Positions 8,029 to 16,197 of a stretch of DNA of 64,000 nt are shown one piece after another. A program made the position numbers and the translations under genes. The notes under the pieces were generated by a model. The model had not been told where the DNA came from. It was given only the letters and a program-made list of their open reading frames with translations, and ran no database searches. Location: NCBI GenBank assembly GCA_049514555.1, contig JBEKUY010000002.1:186001-250000 (forward strand), given 5' to 3'. The stretch is from JBEKUY01 sp049514555. GTDB lineage: Bacteria; Acidobacteriota; Terriglobia; Acidiferrales; UBA7541. How positions within the stretch are numbered: position 1 is the stretch's first letter; each line of letters begins with the position of its first letter.

Positions 8029-8808
8029 CTACTCGCCGAGCAGATCGGGCCGGTTGCACAGCGTCTTTTCGAGCGCAGCCTGGCGGCGCCACTTGGCAAC
8101 TTCCGCGTGATGGCCGCCGATAAGCACTTCGGGGACGCCCCAGCCGCGGTAATCGGCTGGGCGCGTGTAATGGGGGCAGTCCAGAAGATAGTGGCTAGTG
8201 GCGAGTGACGTGTGGCGAATGACGGAAGCCTCGTGATTCCTAGCCAGCGACGGGGGAGGCGCGCTGAAGGATTCGTTTTCGGCGGAGGCTTCGTTGCCTA
8301 GAACGCCCGGGAGAAGCCGCGTCACCGCGTCGAGCACCAGCGCCGCGGGCAGCTCTCCACCACTTAGAACGTAATCGCCGACGGAGAGTTCCTCGGTAGC
8401 GAGATACTGCGCCACGCGCTCGTCCACTCCCTCGTAACGGCCGCAGATGAACACAATGCGCTCGAGCGCAGCGAACCGGCGCGCGTCCTCCTGGCGAAAA
8501 AGCTTCCCGGACGCGGAGAGCAGCACGACGGCGATGCCGGCAGGAATCGGCTCGCGGCGCGACGCGTGGCCGACGCTCGTGCCCAGGAGCGATTCGACGC
8601 ACTCGAAGAGCGGCTCGGGCTTGAGAATCATCCCCTCCCCGCCGCCAAACGGACGGTCGTCCACCGTGCGATGGCGGTCGGAGGTGAAGACGCGCAGGTC
8701 CTGCACGCTGACCTGGACCAGCCCACTCTCGCGGGCACGGCGGAGAACGCCGTAGTCCAGCGGCCCACTGAAAAACTCCGGGAAGATAGTGACCAGGTCG
8801 AACCGCAT
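8029..8808 (-). CDS. trmD: tRNA (guanine-N1-)-methyltransferase with linker insertion
   Basis: TrmD makes m1G37 in tRNA, preventing frameshifts. The 259-residue protein shows MRFDLVTIFPEFF, DRPFGGGEGM, the SPOUT-knot segment ICGRYEGVDERV, SVGDYVLSGGELPA and the C-terminal CPHYTRPADYRGWGVPEVLIGGHHAEV. Two oddities: residues 183-207 are an extra stretch just where the interdomain linker lies, and residues 195-206 of it are encoded by a heptanucleotide repeat. The conserved Asp of the family's EDSF motif (Asp169 in E. coli/H. influenzae numbering, the proposed general base) is Glu179 here (NESF). The gene is cut off from rimM by 10.4 kb of foreign-looking genes and has its own possible promoter. 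Confidence 0.95.
   Translation of the reverse strand: MRFDLVTIFPEFFSGPLDYGVLRRARESGLVQVSVQDLRVFTSDRHRTVDDRPFGGGEGMILKPEPLFECVESLLGTSVGHASRREPIPAGIAVVLLSASGKLFRQEDARRFAALERIVFICGRYEGVDERVAQYLATEELSVGDYVLSGGELPAALVLDAVTRLLPGVLGNEASAENESFSAPPPSLARNHEASVIRHTSLATSHYLLDCPHYTRPADYRGWGVPEVLIGGHHAEVAKWRRQAALEKTLCNRPDLLGE
8191..8225 (-). repeat. Heptanucleotide repeat inside trmD
   Basis: Five consecutive 7-base units in register on the plus strand: GTGGCTA, GTGGCGA, GTGACGT, GTGGCGA, ATGACGG. They lie within the trmD coding sequence and are translated on the minus strand as part of the extra linker. The same heptamer family occurs at 23411-23445 and 25373-25394 in noncoding DNA. Confidence 0.85.
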
Positions 8809-8817
8809 ATTGCACCC

Positions 8818-8846
8818 AGTCTAGCGAAGAACGCCAAGCCTGTCAT
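8818..8846 (-). promoter_or_regulatory. Candidate promoter of trmD (short or no leader)
   Basis: Read on the minus strand: ATGACA (8846-8841), a 17-base spacer, then TAGACT (8823-8818). The -35 matches sigma-70 consensus at 5 of 6 and the -10 at 4 of 6. Initiation about seven bases downstream would fall near 8811, just before the ATG at 8808, giving an almost leaderless message. This fits the absence of a Shine-Dalgarno before trmD. Confidence 0.45.
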
Positions 8847-8947
8847 TGAGATACGGGCTCTCTCGACGCCTGGCGCTTCCAACTGCACGATCCTGCCTGG
8901 CCAAAAACTGGCCTTTCGGGCAATAGCACCACACTTTGAGGCGTCCC

Positions 8948-8953
8948 TATAAT
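8948..8953 (+). promoter_or_regulatory. -10-like element ahead of the GH44-like gene
   Basis: A perfect TATAAT about 105 bases before the ATG at 9057; no convincing -35 is found at the usual distance. The gene itself has a good ribosome site (GGGGAGG) at 9044-9050. The rest of 8809-9056 shows nothing else I recognise. Confidence 0.3.
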
Positions 8954-9056
8954 CGCTACGGCCGCGGACGGAACTAGGTCCCTCTCTTTTCAATAGATTG
9001 CGCGCGGGAAGCGCCAGGCTGGGCCTGACATGGTCCGCTAGCACGGGGAGGTTCAC

Positions 9057-12000
9057 ATGAGAGAGCACCCCACGAGTGCGAAGACCGTGAAGCGTGGGCT
9101 GTTATTTGCCACGATTGGACTCTTGTTGGCGAGTTGCGGCGGTCTTCAATCCGGCGGAGGGGGGAATCCGCCGCCGGTGGCGCCGGCGATCACAACGCAG
9201 CCCCAGAACCAGACCGTGACCGTCGGACAAACGGCCACCTTCACCGTCGTCGCCAGTGGAACTGCTCCATTGAGCTATCAGTGGAAGAAGAATGCCACGG
9301 CGATGGGCGGAGCAACGTCCAGTTCGTACACGACCGCGGCGACGGTTATGGGGGACAACGGCGCGAGCTTCACCGTGACGGTCAGCAATAGCACGGGAAG
9401 TGTGACCAGCAGCGCCGCGACACTCACCGTGAACGCGGCCAGCCTGACGCCGCAGACGATCACCTTCAACAATCCGGGGGTGCAGACCGTTGGCAGGCCA
9501 TTGACGCTTTCCGCCACCGCCAGTTCCGGCCTGACGGTATCTTTCGCTTCGACCACCACGAGCGTCTGCACGGTCAACGGCACCACGGCTACGTTTATCG
9601 CCTCTGGCACTTGCACGATTCAGGCCACGCAGCCGGGCAACAGCACCTACGCCGCAGCTACTCCGGTCTCGCAGAGTTTCACAGTCAACGCGGCCACCGT
9701 GCTGGTGACTAGCATTTCCATCCCGTCCACGGCATCAGTCACGGCAGGTTCGACGACTACTCTGACCGCCACGGTGCTGCCCGCTAACGCCACGAACAAG
9801 ACACTGAGCTGGACCTCCAGCGACACCACCACCGCCACCGTCAGCGCTGCTGGCTTAGTCAGCGGAGTGAAGGCTGGAACTGTCACTATCACTGCTCACT
9901 CCACCGACGGATCGAACGTCACGTCGAACAACTGTACCGTCACGGTGAGCCCGGCAATACCCACCGTCACCTCCTTCACAGCGAACCCCACCGCCATCAA
10001 TTCGGGTTCCAGCAGCACTCTTAGCTGGGTAACATCCGGAGCGACAAGCATTGCAATCACGCCCGGAACGTTCACGTCCACGTCTGCGAGTGGTTCAACC
10101 AGCGTAAGCCCCACGGTAACGACGACCTACACGTTGACAGCCACGAGCACGGGCGGCTCGACGACCGCAACGGCAATGGTCACCGTAAACACGGGTGGGT
10201 CGCTAACGATTACGACCACTTCCTGTCCGGGAGGAACGCAGGGCGCAGCTTACGCGGGCTGCACGATATCGGCGAACGACGGCACTCCGCCCTACACGTT
10301 TTCCGTAGACACGAGTGGGAACTTTCCGCCACTACCCGAAGGAATGTCTCTGAACGCAAGTTCAGGGGTGGTCAGCAGTCCACAGATCGGCGGACAAGGC
10401 GCATACAGCCCTGAATTTATAGTTAGAGATTCGGCGAATGCTCAGGCCACCCGGCAGATCAACTTCGCGATCAACGGCAACAACTCGTTCTTGGCAAACG
10501 TCTTTCCGGCAGATTCCATTTTTCACCATCGAGTGGACGCCACTAGTACCGGATTGCCCGTAGATACTTCCCCCGCCGCACCTATCTACAGCGGCTACTT
10601 GTCAGCGACGATCAAGCCATTTTTCGGCAACACTTCTGGCGCGCCGTTCCCGAACGGGATTCCAGCGATTGAGGTTCCTTACAACCAACCGAACGTTTCG
10701 GTTTCGACCACTGTGTACCAGTCCTACTTTACATCTGGCCCAATCCCGGCGAATGCTCCGGTGGAAGGCACCAGCATCTCGACGGGAGACCGGCACGTTC
10801 TCGTTTATCTGGAGCCGGGCGGCGGAAACAAGCCTGCCCTATACGAGATGTGGCAGGGAATATATCAGGGCGGCCCCTGGACCGACTCTTCGAACGCACT
10901 GTGGCCGGATGTGTCTTCGGATGCCCTGACGCCGCAGGGGCAGGGAACATCCGATGCGGCAGGACTTCCTATAGCGCCGCTGCTCGTCAACGCCGATGAA
11001 GTGATTGGTGCGGGCACGCCAACCTCGCCGAACGGCACGGTCCGCCATCCTACGAGATTCACGCTCAACCACATGCTGAATTATTGGGTCTGGCCTGCTA
11101 CAGAAACGGCGGGCGTGGGAAGCTGCACGGCCGCGGGAGGAAGTTCCATTCCCACCGGAAACCTGATTTCGCAATCTTCTCCACCGGCAAGCTGCACCAT
11201 GACTGGCCCGGCTGGCGAGATCTACCGGCTCAAAGCTTCTGTAGCAACCCCTGCTTGCGCCTCTTCCAGTCCGCAGGCGGCCATCATCATCACAGCATTT
11301 CGAAACTATGGGATCATCCTCGCCGATAACGGAATCAGCGGAGGCCTGATCGGCACTCCAGACGCTCGCTGGAACGACAACGATCTACAGTGCCTCACCA
11401 GTCTCACTCTGGCTGATTTCGAGCCTGTGAATGCGTCGAGCATCATGGTCAGTACCGGCAGTGGCGCCACTGCTGTGGCCCCCACGATCGCCACGCAGCC
11501 GCTGAACCAGACCGTCACGGTGGGCCAGACAGCGACCTTTAGCGTGGCCGCGAGCGGCACCGCGCCGTTTAGCTACCTTTGGAAGAAGAACGGCAGTACG
11601 GCCCCCGGCTCGGCAACTTCCGCTTCGTACACGACGCCGGCCACGGTCCTCGGTGACAACGGGGCCACGTTCACCGTAACCGTCACCAATTCCGCCGGCA
11701 ACGTGACCAGCAATGCCGCAACACTTACCGTGAACGCAGCTCTGGTGGCGCCGACGATCACAACGCAGCCGCAGAGTCAGACAGTGACCGTTGGGCAGAC
11801 CGCTACGTTCAGCGTTGTGGCCAGCGGCACCGCGCCGTTGAGCTACCTATGGAAAAAGAACGGCAGCACGGCCACCGGCTCGCCAACTTCTGCTTCCTAC
11901 ACGACTCCCGCAACCGCGCTTTCAGACAGCGGATCAACGTTCACCGTCACCGTGACCAACACGGCCGGCAGCGTGACCAGTAACCCGGCCACTTTGACTG

Positions 12001-13571
12001 TGAATCCGGTGTCCACCGCTGACGTCACGATTACCATTGATCCCACCACGACCAAGCCAATATCGCCATATATCTACGGCACCAATTTCTACTCCGGGAA
12101 TACCGATGCTCCGCCACTGCTCACACTGGACCGCATGGGAGGCAACCGCTGGACGGCTTACAATTGGGAGAACAACTACTCCAACGCCGGCAGCGACTGG
12201 GGCCCCTACAGCAACGACAACTACCTGAGCAGCAGCACTGTCCCAGCCGAGGCGGTACGCAGCGTCATTGCTGATGATCAGAGCCTCGGCCTAGCGAGTT
12301 TGATGACCATCCAGCTCCAGGGCTTGGTGTCCGCCGATGCGAACGGCAATGTCAGCGTAACGAATCCGCCCGACATGACACGCTTCAAGACCGTGGTCGA
12401 CAAGAAGAGCACGAAATCCAGCCTGGCGTTCACAATCAATCCCCCCACGACGGACGCCTACGTGTACATGGACGAGTTCCTTTGGGCGCTGGACCAGAAG
12501 TTTGCGGGGGCGAACATCTTCGGGGCCAGCCCGGCACATCCCACCTTCGTGAGCTTGGACAACAAGCCGGAACTCTGGAACTCGACCCACTTGGAGGTTC
12601 AGGGGCCGAACCCCGTTTCGTCGGACACCTATATCGCCAATACCATCACGCTCACCAAGGCCTTGAAGGACCAATTCCCCAATGTCGTAATCTTTGGGCC
12701 CGTACACTACGGATTTGAAGGTATCTACGATTGGCAAGGGGAATTGAATGCCACGCCGAACGGGGCGAACTGGTTCCCAGACAAGTACTTGCCCGCCATC
12801 AAGACCGCTTCTGACGCTTATGGCAAACCCTTGGTGGACGTCTACGACTTCCACTGGTATTCGGAAGCTACCGATGCCAATGGCAATAGGGTTACTGGAC
12901 TGAGTGGCTCAAGCCTATCCCCCGACCAAGTGCAGGCTATTGTTCAAAGCCCCCGCAGCCTTTGGGATCCCGCTTATACGGAGTCATCCTGGATTACCCA
13001 GGACGTGACGGGCGGTCCCATCAACATCCTTGGGCATCTCCAAACCAAGATTAACGCCGAATTCCCCGGCATGCAGATCGCCATCACTGAGTATGAGAAC
13101 GGCGGCTTCAGCCACATCGCGGGAACCATCGCCCAGGCCGACAACCTCGGCATCTTCGGCGCCCAAGGCCTCTTCGCGGCCACCTTCTGGCCGCCGAGCG
13201 GCACCTATTCCTACACCATGGCTGGCTTCCGGATGTTCCGCGGCTTCGACGGCGCGAACGCTTGTTTCGGAGACACTTCGATAAAGGCGACCTCCAGCAA
13301 CGTAGCGAACGTGGCCGTTTACGCGAGTTCGGACAGCACCACACCGGGTCGGTTCGTCTTCGTGGCCATCAATCGCTCCACGTCCTCGCAGGTGATGGCG
13401 ATCAACGGCCTGTCTCTTGCCGGCACCGCTTACCTGTATCAGGCCACGGCGGCTTCCGCCCAGGGGCAGAGCCCGGTTCACCCCGTGTCTATCGGAACGA
13501 TGCCCGTAAGTGGCTCATCGTTGACGGTCACGCTTCCCGCGCTGAGCGTCACCACCATCGAGGTAAGGTGA
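9057..13571 (+). CDS. Multidomain secreted lipoprotein with Ig-like repeats and GH44-like glycosidase domain
   Basis: A 1504-residue protein. The lipobox LLASC puts the lipidated Cys at residue 27. Domains in order: Ig-like (42-128); beta domain (130-215); BIG2-like (216-298); Ig-like (300-378); a putative Ig-type domain starting TTTSCPGGTQGAAY (381-475); an unrecognised domain (478-800); two further Ig-like repeats (806-892, 896-982) nearly identical to the first; a glycosidase-like domain (985-1400); and a C-terminal beta domain. The glycosidase part resembles GH44 endoglucanase/xyloglucanase: SPYIYGTNFY, LDRMGGNRWTAYNWEN, FVSLDNKPELW and IAITEYENGG. In GH44 the acid/base Glu lies in DNEP; here it is Lys1170. 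The nucleophile Glu1345 is kept and the spacing fits. It is likely a cell-surface beta-glucan binder or degrader, next to a GH94 phosphorylase and sugar transporter. Confidence 0.8.
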   Translation: MREHPTSAKTVKRGLLFATIGLLLASCGGLQSGGGGNPPPVAPAITTQPQNQTVTVGQTATFTVVASGTAPLSYQWKKNATAMGGATSSSYTTAATVMGDNGASFTVTVSNSTGSVTSSAATLTVNAASLTPQTITFNNPGVQTVGRPLTLSATASSGLTVSFASTTTSVCTVNGTTATFIASGTCTIQATQPGNSTYAAATPVSQSFTVNAATVLVTSISIPSTASVTAGSTTTLTATVLPANATNKTLSWTSSDTTTATVSAAGLVSGVKAGTVTITAHSTDGSNVTSNNCTVTVSPAIPTVTSFTANPTAINSGSSSTLSWVTSGATSIAITPGTFTSTSASGSTSVSPTVTTTYTLTATSTGGSTTATAMVTVNTGGSLTITTTSCPGGTQGAAYAGCTISANDGTPPYTFSVDTSGNFPPLPEGMSLNASSGVVSSPQIGGQGAYSPEFIVRDSANAQATRQINFAINGNNSFLANVFPADSIFHHRVDATSTGLPVDTSPAAPIYSGYLSATIKPFFGNTSGAPFPNGIPAIEVPYNQPNVSVSTTVYQSYFTSGPIPANAPVEGTSISTGDRHVLVYLEPGGGNKPALYEMWQGIYQGGPWTDSSNALWPDVSSDALTPQGQGTSDAAGLPIAPLLVNADEVIGAGTPTSPNGTVRHPTRFTLNHMLNYWVWPATETAGVGSCTAAGGSSIPTGNLISQSSPPASCTMTGPAGEIYRLKASVATPACASSSPQAAIIITAFRNYGIILADNGISGGLIGTPDARWNDNDLQCLTSLTLADFEPVNASSIMVSTGSGATAVAPTIATQPLNQTVTVGQTATFSVAASGTAPFSYLWKKNGSTAPGSATSASYTTPATVLGDNGATFTVTVTNSAGNVTSNAATLTVNAALVAPTITTQPQSQTVTVGQTATFSVVASGTAPLSYLWKKNGSTATGSPTSASYTTPATALSDSGSTFTVTVTNTAGSVTSNPATLTVNPVSTADVTITIDPTTTKPISPYIYGTNFYSGNTDAPPLLTLDRMGGNRWTAYNWENNYSNAGSDWGPYSNDNYLSSSTVPAEAVRSVIADDQSLGLASLMTIQLQGLVSADANGNVSVTNPPDMTRFKTVVDKKSTKSSLAFTINPPTTDAYVYMDEFLWALDQKFAGANIFGASPAHPTFVSLDNKPELWNSTHLEVQGPNPVSSDTYIANTITLTKALKDQFPNVVIFGPVHYGFEGIYDWQGELNATPNGANWFPDKYLPAIKTASDAYGKPLVDVYDFHWYSEATDANGNRVTGLSGSSLSPDQVQAIVQSPRSLWDPAYTESSWITQDVTGGPINILGHLQTKINAEFPGMQIAITEYENGGFSHIAGTIAQADNLGIFGAQGLFAATFWPPSGTYSYTMAGFRMFRGFDGANACFGDTSIKATSSNVANVAVYASSDSTTPGRFVFVAINRSTSSQVMAINGLSLAGTAYLYQATAASAQGQSPVHPVSIGTMPVSGSSLTVTLPALSVTTIEVR

Positions 13572-13709
13572 CGCTCACTGGTGACTGCTGTGGATTGAGA
13601 CTCTCTGATTCCACGATGAGCCGCGACCGCTAAGACGGCTCCTCGCTGCAATGCGTATCGCGCACGGAACCCAAACTCAAATGCGGCGATTGCTTTTTTC
13701 GCTGGACCC

Positions 13710-16106
13710 TTACCCCATCTCCACGATAACGCGATTCTCTGCTTTCATCTTGCCTACAGAGATGAAGTTCCCTTCGAGCGCTTCGCCATTGAGCGTGACT
13801 TTCTTCACGCCCTTTTGCGCGCCCGCCGGATTCTTGATTTCAATCGCCAGCTTCTTGCCGCGGAACATCCGCGTCACCTTCAGGTCCTTCCAAGCCGAGG
13901 GGATGCAAGGGTCGATTCGCAATCCCTCATAATCCGGCTGAAGTCCCAGGATGTATTGCGTGATCGCGAAGTACGACCACGTGGCCGAGCCGGACAGCCA
14001 GGGTACGCGCGACGCGCCGAATCGCGGACTGTACTTGCTGTGCGTGAACTGGCAATAGACGTACGGCTCGATCTGCCGAACTTCCGCTCGCTGGTTATAA
14101 GCCGCGGGCAGATAGGCCCGGAAGTACTCATAGGCCCGGTCGCCATGCCCTAATAGCGCTTCCGCGATGACGGCCCATCCCTGGATATGCGTGAAGATAC
14201 TGGCATTCTCTTTCATTCCCGGGTTGAACAGTGTGGCCTTCATCACGCGAAAATCAGTTTGTGTGGTATACGCCGGGGCGCAGATCATCAATCCATACTC
14301 GGTGCGCAGCCACTCTTCCGCCGCCTGCATGGATTGCTTCGCCCGCTCCGCGCTGGCATGCCCGCTGATCACCGACCACGATTGCGGGCTAAGGAAAATC
14401 TTTCCTTCCGGACTTTCGTTCGACCCGAACTTCATTCCATCCGCTCGATACGCGCGCATGTACCATTTGCCGTCCCACGCCGCCTTTTCGAGTTTGCCAT
14501 CGAGAGCAGTTAGCTCCTTTTTCGCCCACTCCTCTTCGCTCCTCTCTCCCAGCAACCGGCACACCTCGATGAACGCGGCGAGACCGAAGCGCACCTGAAA
14601 CGCAACAAAGACCGATTCGCCGCCCTTGCCCAATCGAATGCAGTCATTCCAGTCGGCAAAAAGACCGCTGGGCAAGCCATGTGGCCCCGTGCGTGCCAGA
14701 TTGAATTCCAGTGCCCGCTTCAGATGGCCGAGTACGTTGGCTTCCCCTTTGTCCGCGTAGGGCAAGACCTTCTTGTAGAAGCTGATGTCTCCGGTCTCTT
14801 TCACGTACGCGGGAATCGTGTTGAAGAGCCACAGGCAATCGTCGGAGCGGTATTCTTCCTCGCGTGGCGGAGTTTCGCGCCCCGGCTTATGGGAAAACTG
14901 TTTGACCACCGGCATCGCTCCGCCCGTGGACACTTGCCCCGTGATCATCAACTCCAGCCTCTGCCGCGCCTCCTCCGGAATCGCGTGCAAGACCCCCAAG
15001 ATGTCCTGGACGGTATCCCGATATCCCAGCCCATCCCGCTCCCCTGCATAGATCAGACTCGCCGCTCGCGACCACGCGTAGGTCATCAGGCAGTTGAAGG
15101 GACTCCACATGTTCAGCATGCTGTTCAATTCCGCGTCGGGCGTCTCCACGGTCATTCCGGCGATGCGCCCGTGCCAGTACTCCTTCAACTTGGCCAGTTC
15201 CTTCCCCACCGTTTCCATGTTGCTGAATTCGGCGGCGGCTCGTTTCCCCGCATCCCGCGCCGATCCGACGCCCATCAAGACCAGCAATTCTTTCGTTTCG
15301 CCGGGTTTCAGTTGGATCTTGCTCTGAAGAGTGCCGCAGGCATTGTCTCCCACGCCCAACGAGTTGCTGCATTGCCCCCGCTCCACCGCGACGGGATTGG
15401 CGTAGGTTCGGTACCGCCCGAGAAAAGCATCGCGGTCCGTGTCGTAGCCCGCGACGTCCGCGCCCACGAGCGCCAAAAATGTGTGCCGCCCCTGGTCCTT
15501 CTCCTCGAAATCGTCGGGCATGTAAGGAAGATTCACGTTCGAGCCGTGATCGATGAGGTTGCCCGCCACGTCCATCTTCACGATGAACTGGCTGTATTGC
15601 AGATTCCCCAGATCGTCTCCCACGTTCCAGTTCGCCCCATATTCCACGAACGTAAACGCGCTCAACTGCCGCGGCTTCTGGCTCAGGTTCGTTATCTTCA
15701 CGTGCCAGCATTCGAAGTTCTTGCCGAGCGGCACGAAGTACGTGGTCTCCGTCCGTATTCCCGCGTACTCCGAAGAAATCACCGTATACGCCGTGCCATG
15801 CCGGCATTCTGATTTGTACTGACTCAACGGTTTGCCAACCGGCTGCCACGAAGCAGACCAGAAGTCCTTGCTCTCGTGATCGTGCAAGTAGATGTAGCGC
15901 CCCGGCTGGTCCAGCGGCAACGAGTTGAACCGTATGCGGACAAATCGCCCCTGCGCGGCTGATTTGTAGAAGCTGTAGCCGCCCGCATTATTCGTGATGA
16001 TCGCGCCGTACTCGGTGCTGCCCAGGTAGTTGCTCCAGGAACGCGGAGTGTCCGGGCGGGTGATCACGTACTCTTTGTTTCGATCGTCAAAATGGCCGTA
16101 TTGCAT
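13710..16106 (-). CDS. GH94 glycoside phosphorylase (cellobiose/chitobiose phosphorylase family)
   Basis: A 798-residue cytoplasmic enzyme without signal peptide. The start MQYGHFDDRNKEYVITRPD, the YLGSTEYGAIITNNAGGYSFY segment and the catalytic-region GLFADWNDC (general-acid Asp) are typical of GH94. These enzymes split beta-linked disaccharides with phosphate to give a sugar-1-phosphate, saving ATP. The N-terminal sequence resembles N,N'-diacetylchitobiose phosphorylases as much as cellobiose phosphorylases, so the substrate is undecided; a GH44-like neighbour favours cello-oligosaccharides. It lies 91 bases downstream of a GPH transporter on the same strand, presumably as an uptake-and-phosphorolysis operon. 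Start: ATG at 16106 with AAGGAAG upstream. Confidence 0.9.
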   Translation of the reverse strand: MQYGHFDDRNKEYVITRPDTPRSWSNYLGSTEYGAIITNNAGGYSFYKSAAQGRFVRIRFNSLPLDQPGRYIYLHDHESKDFWSASWQPVGKPLSQYKSECRHGTAYTVISSEYAGIRTETTYFVPLGKNFECWHVKITNLSQKPRQLSAFTFVEYGANWNVGDDLGNLQYSQFIVKMDVAGNLIDHGSNVNLPYMPDDFEEKDQGRHTFLALVGADVAGYDTDRDAFLGRYRTYANPVAVERGQCSNSLGVGDNACGTLQSKIQLKPGETKELLVLMGVGSARDAGKRAAAEFSNMETVGKELAKLKEYWHGRIAGMTVETPDAELNSMLNMWSPFNCLMTYAWSRAASLIYAGERDGLGYRDTVQDILGVLHAIPEEARQRLELMITGQVSTGGAMPVVKQFSHKPGRETPPREEEYRSDDCLWLFNTIPAYVKETGDISFYKKVLPYADKGEANVLGHLKRALEFNLARTGPHGLPSGLFADWNDCIRLGKGGESVFVAFQVRFGLAAFIEVCRLLGERSEEEWAKKELTALDGKLEKAAWDGKWYMRAYRADGMKFGSNESPEGKIFLSPQSWSVISGHASAERAKQSMQAAEEWLRTEYGLMICAPAYTTQTDFRVMKATLFNPGMKENASIFTHIQGWAVIAEALLGHGDRAYEYFRAYLPAAYNQRAEVRQIEPYVYCQFTHSKYSPRFGASRVPWLSGSATWSYFAITQYILGLQPDYEGLRIDPCIPSAWKDLKVTRMFRGKKLAIEIKNPAGAQKGVKKVTLNGEALEGNFISVGKMKAENRVIVEMG

Positions 16107-16197
16107 ACGAGAAGCACTTCCTTCTTGAAGTTATCAGCCCGGAGAGGCTGATCCATAGAGTGCGCGAGGCCCTCGAGCTAGCCCTGCGGAGACATCT

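Noticed and set aside
14679..15812. 377-codon plus-strand open frame opposite the GH94 gene
   Set aside because: His/Arg-rich antisense translation of a conserved enzyme; no ribosome site.
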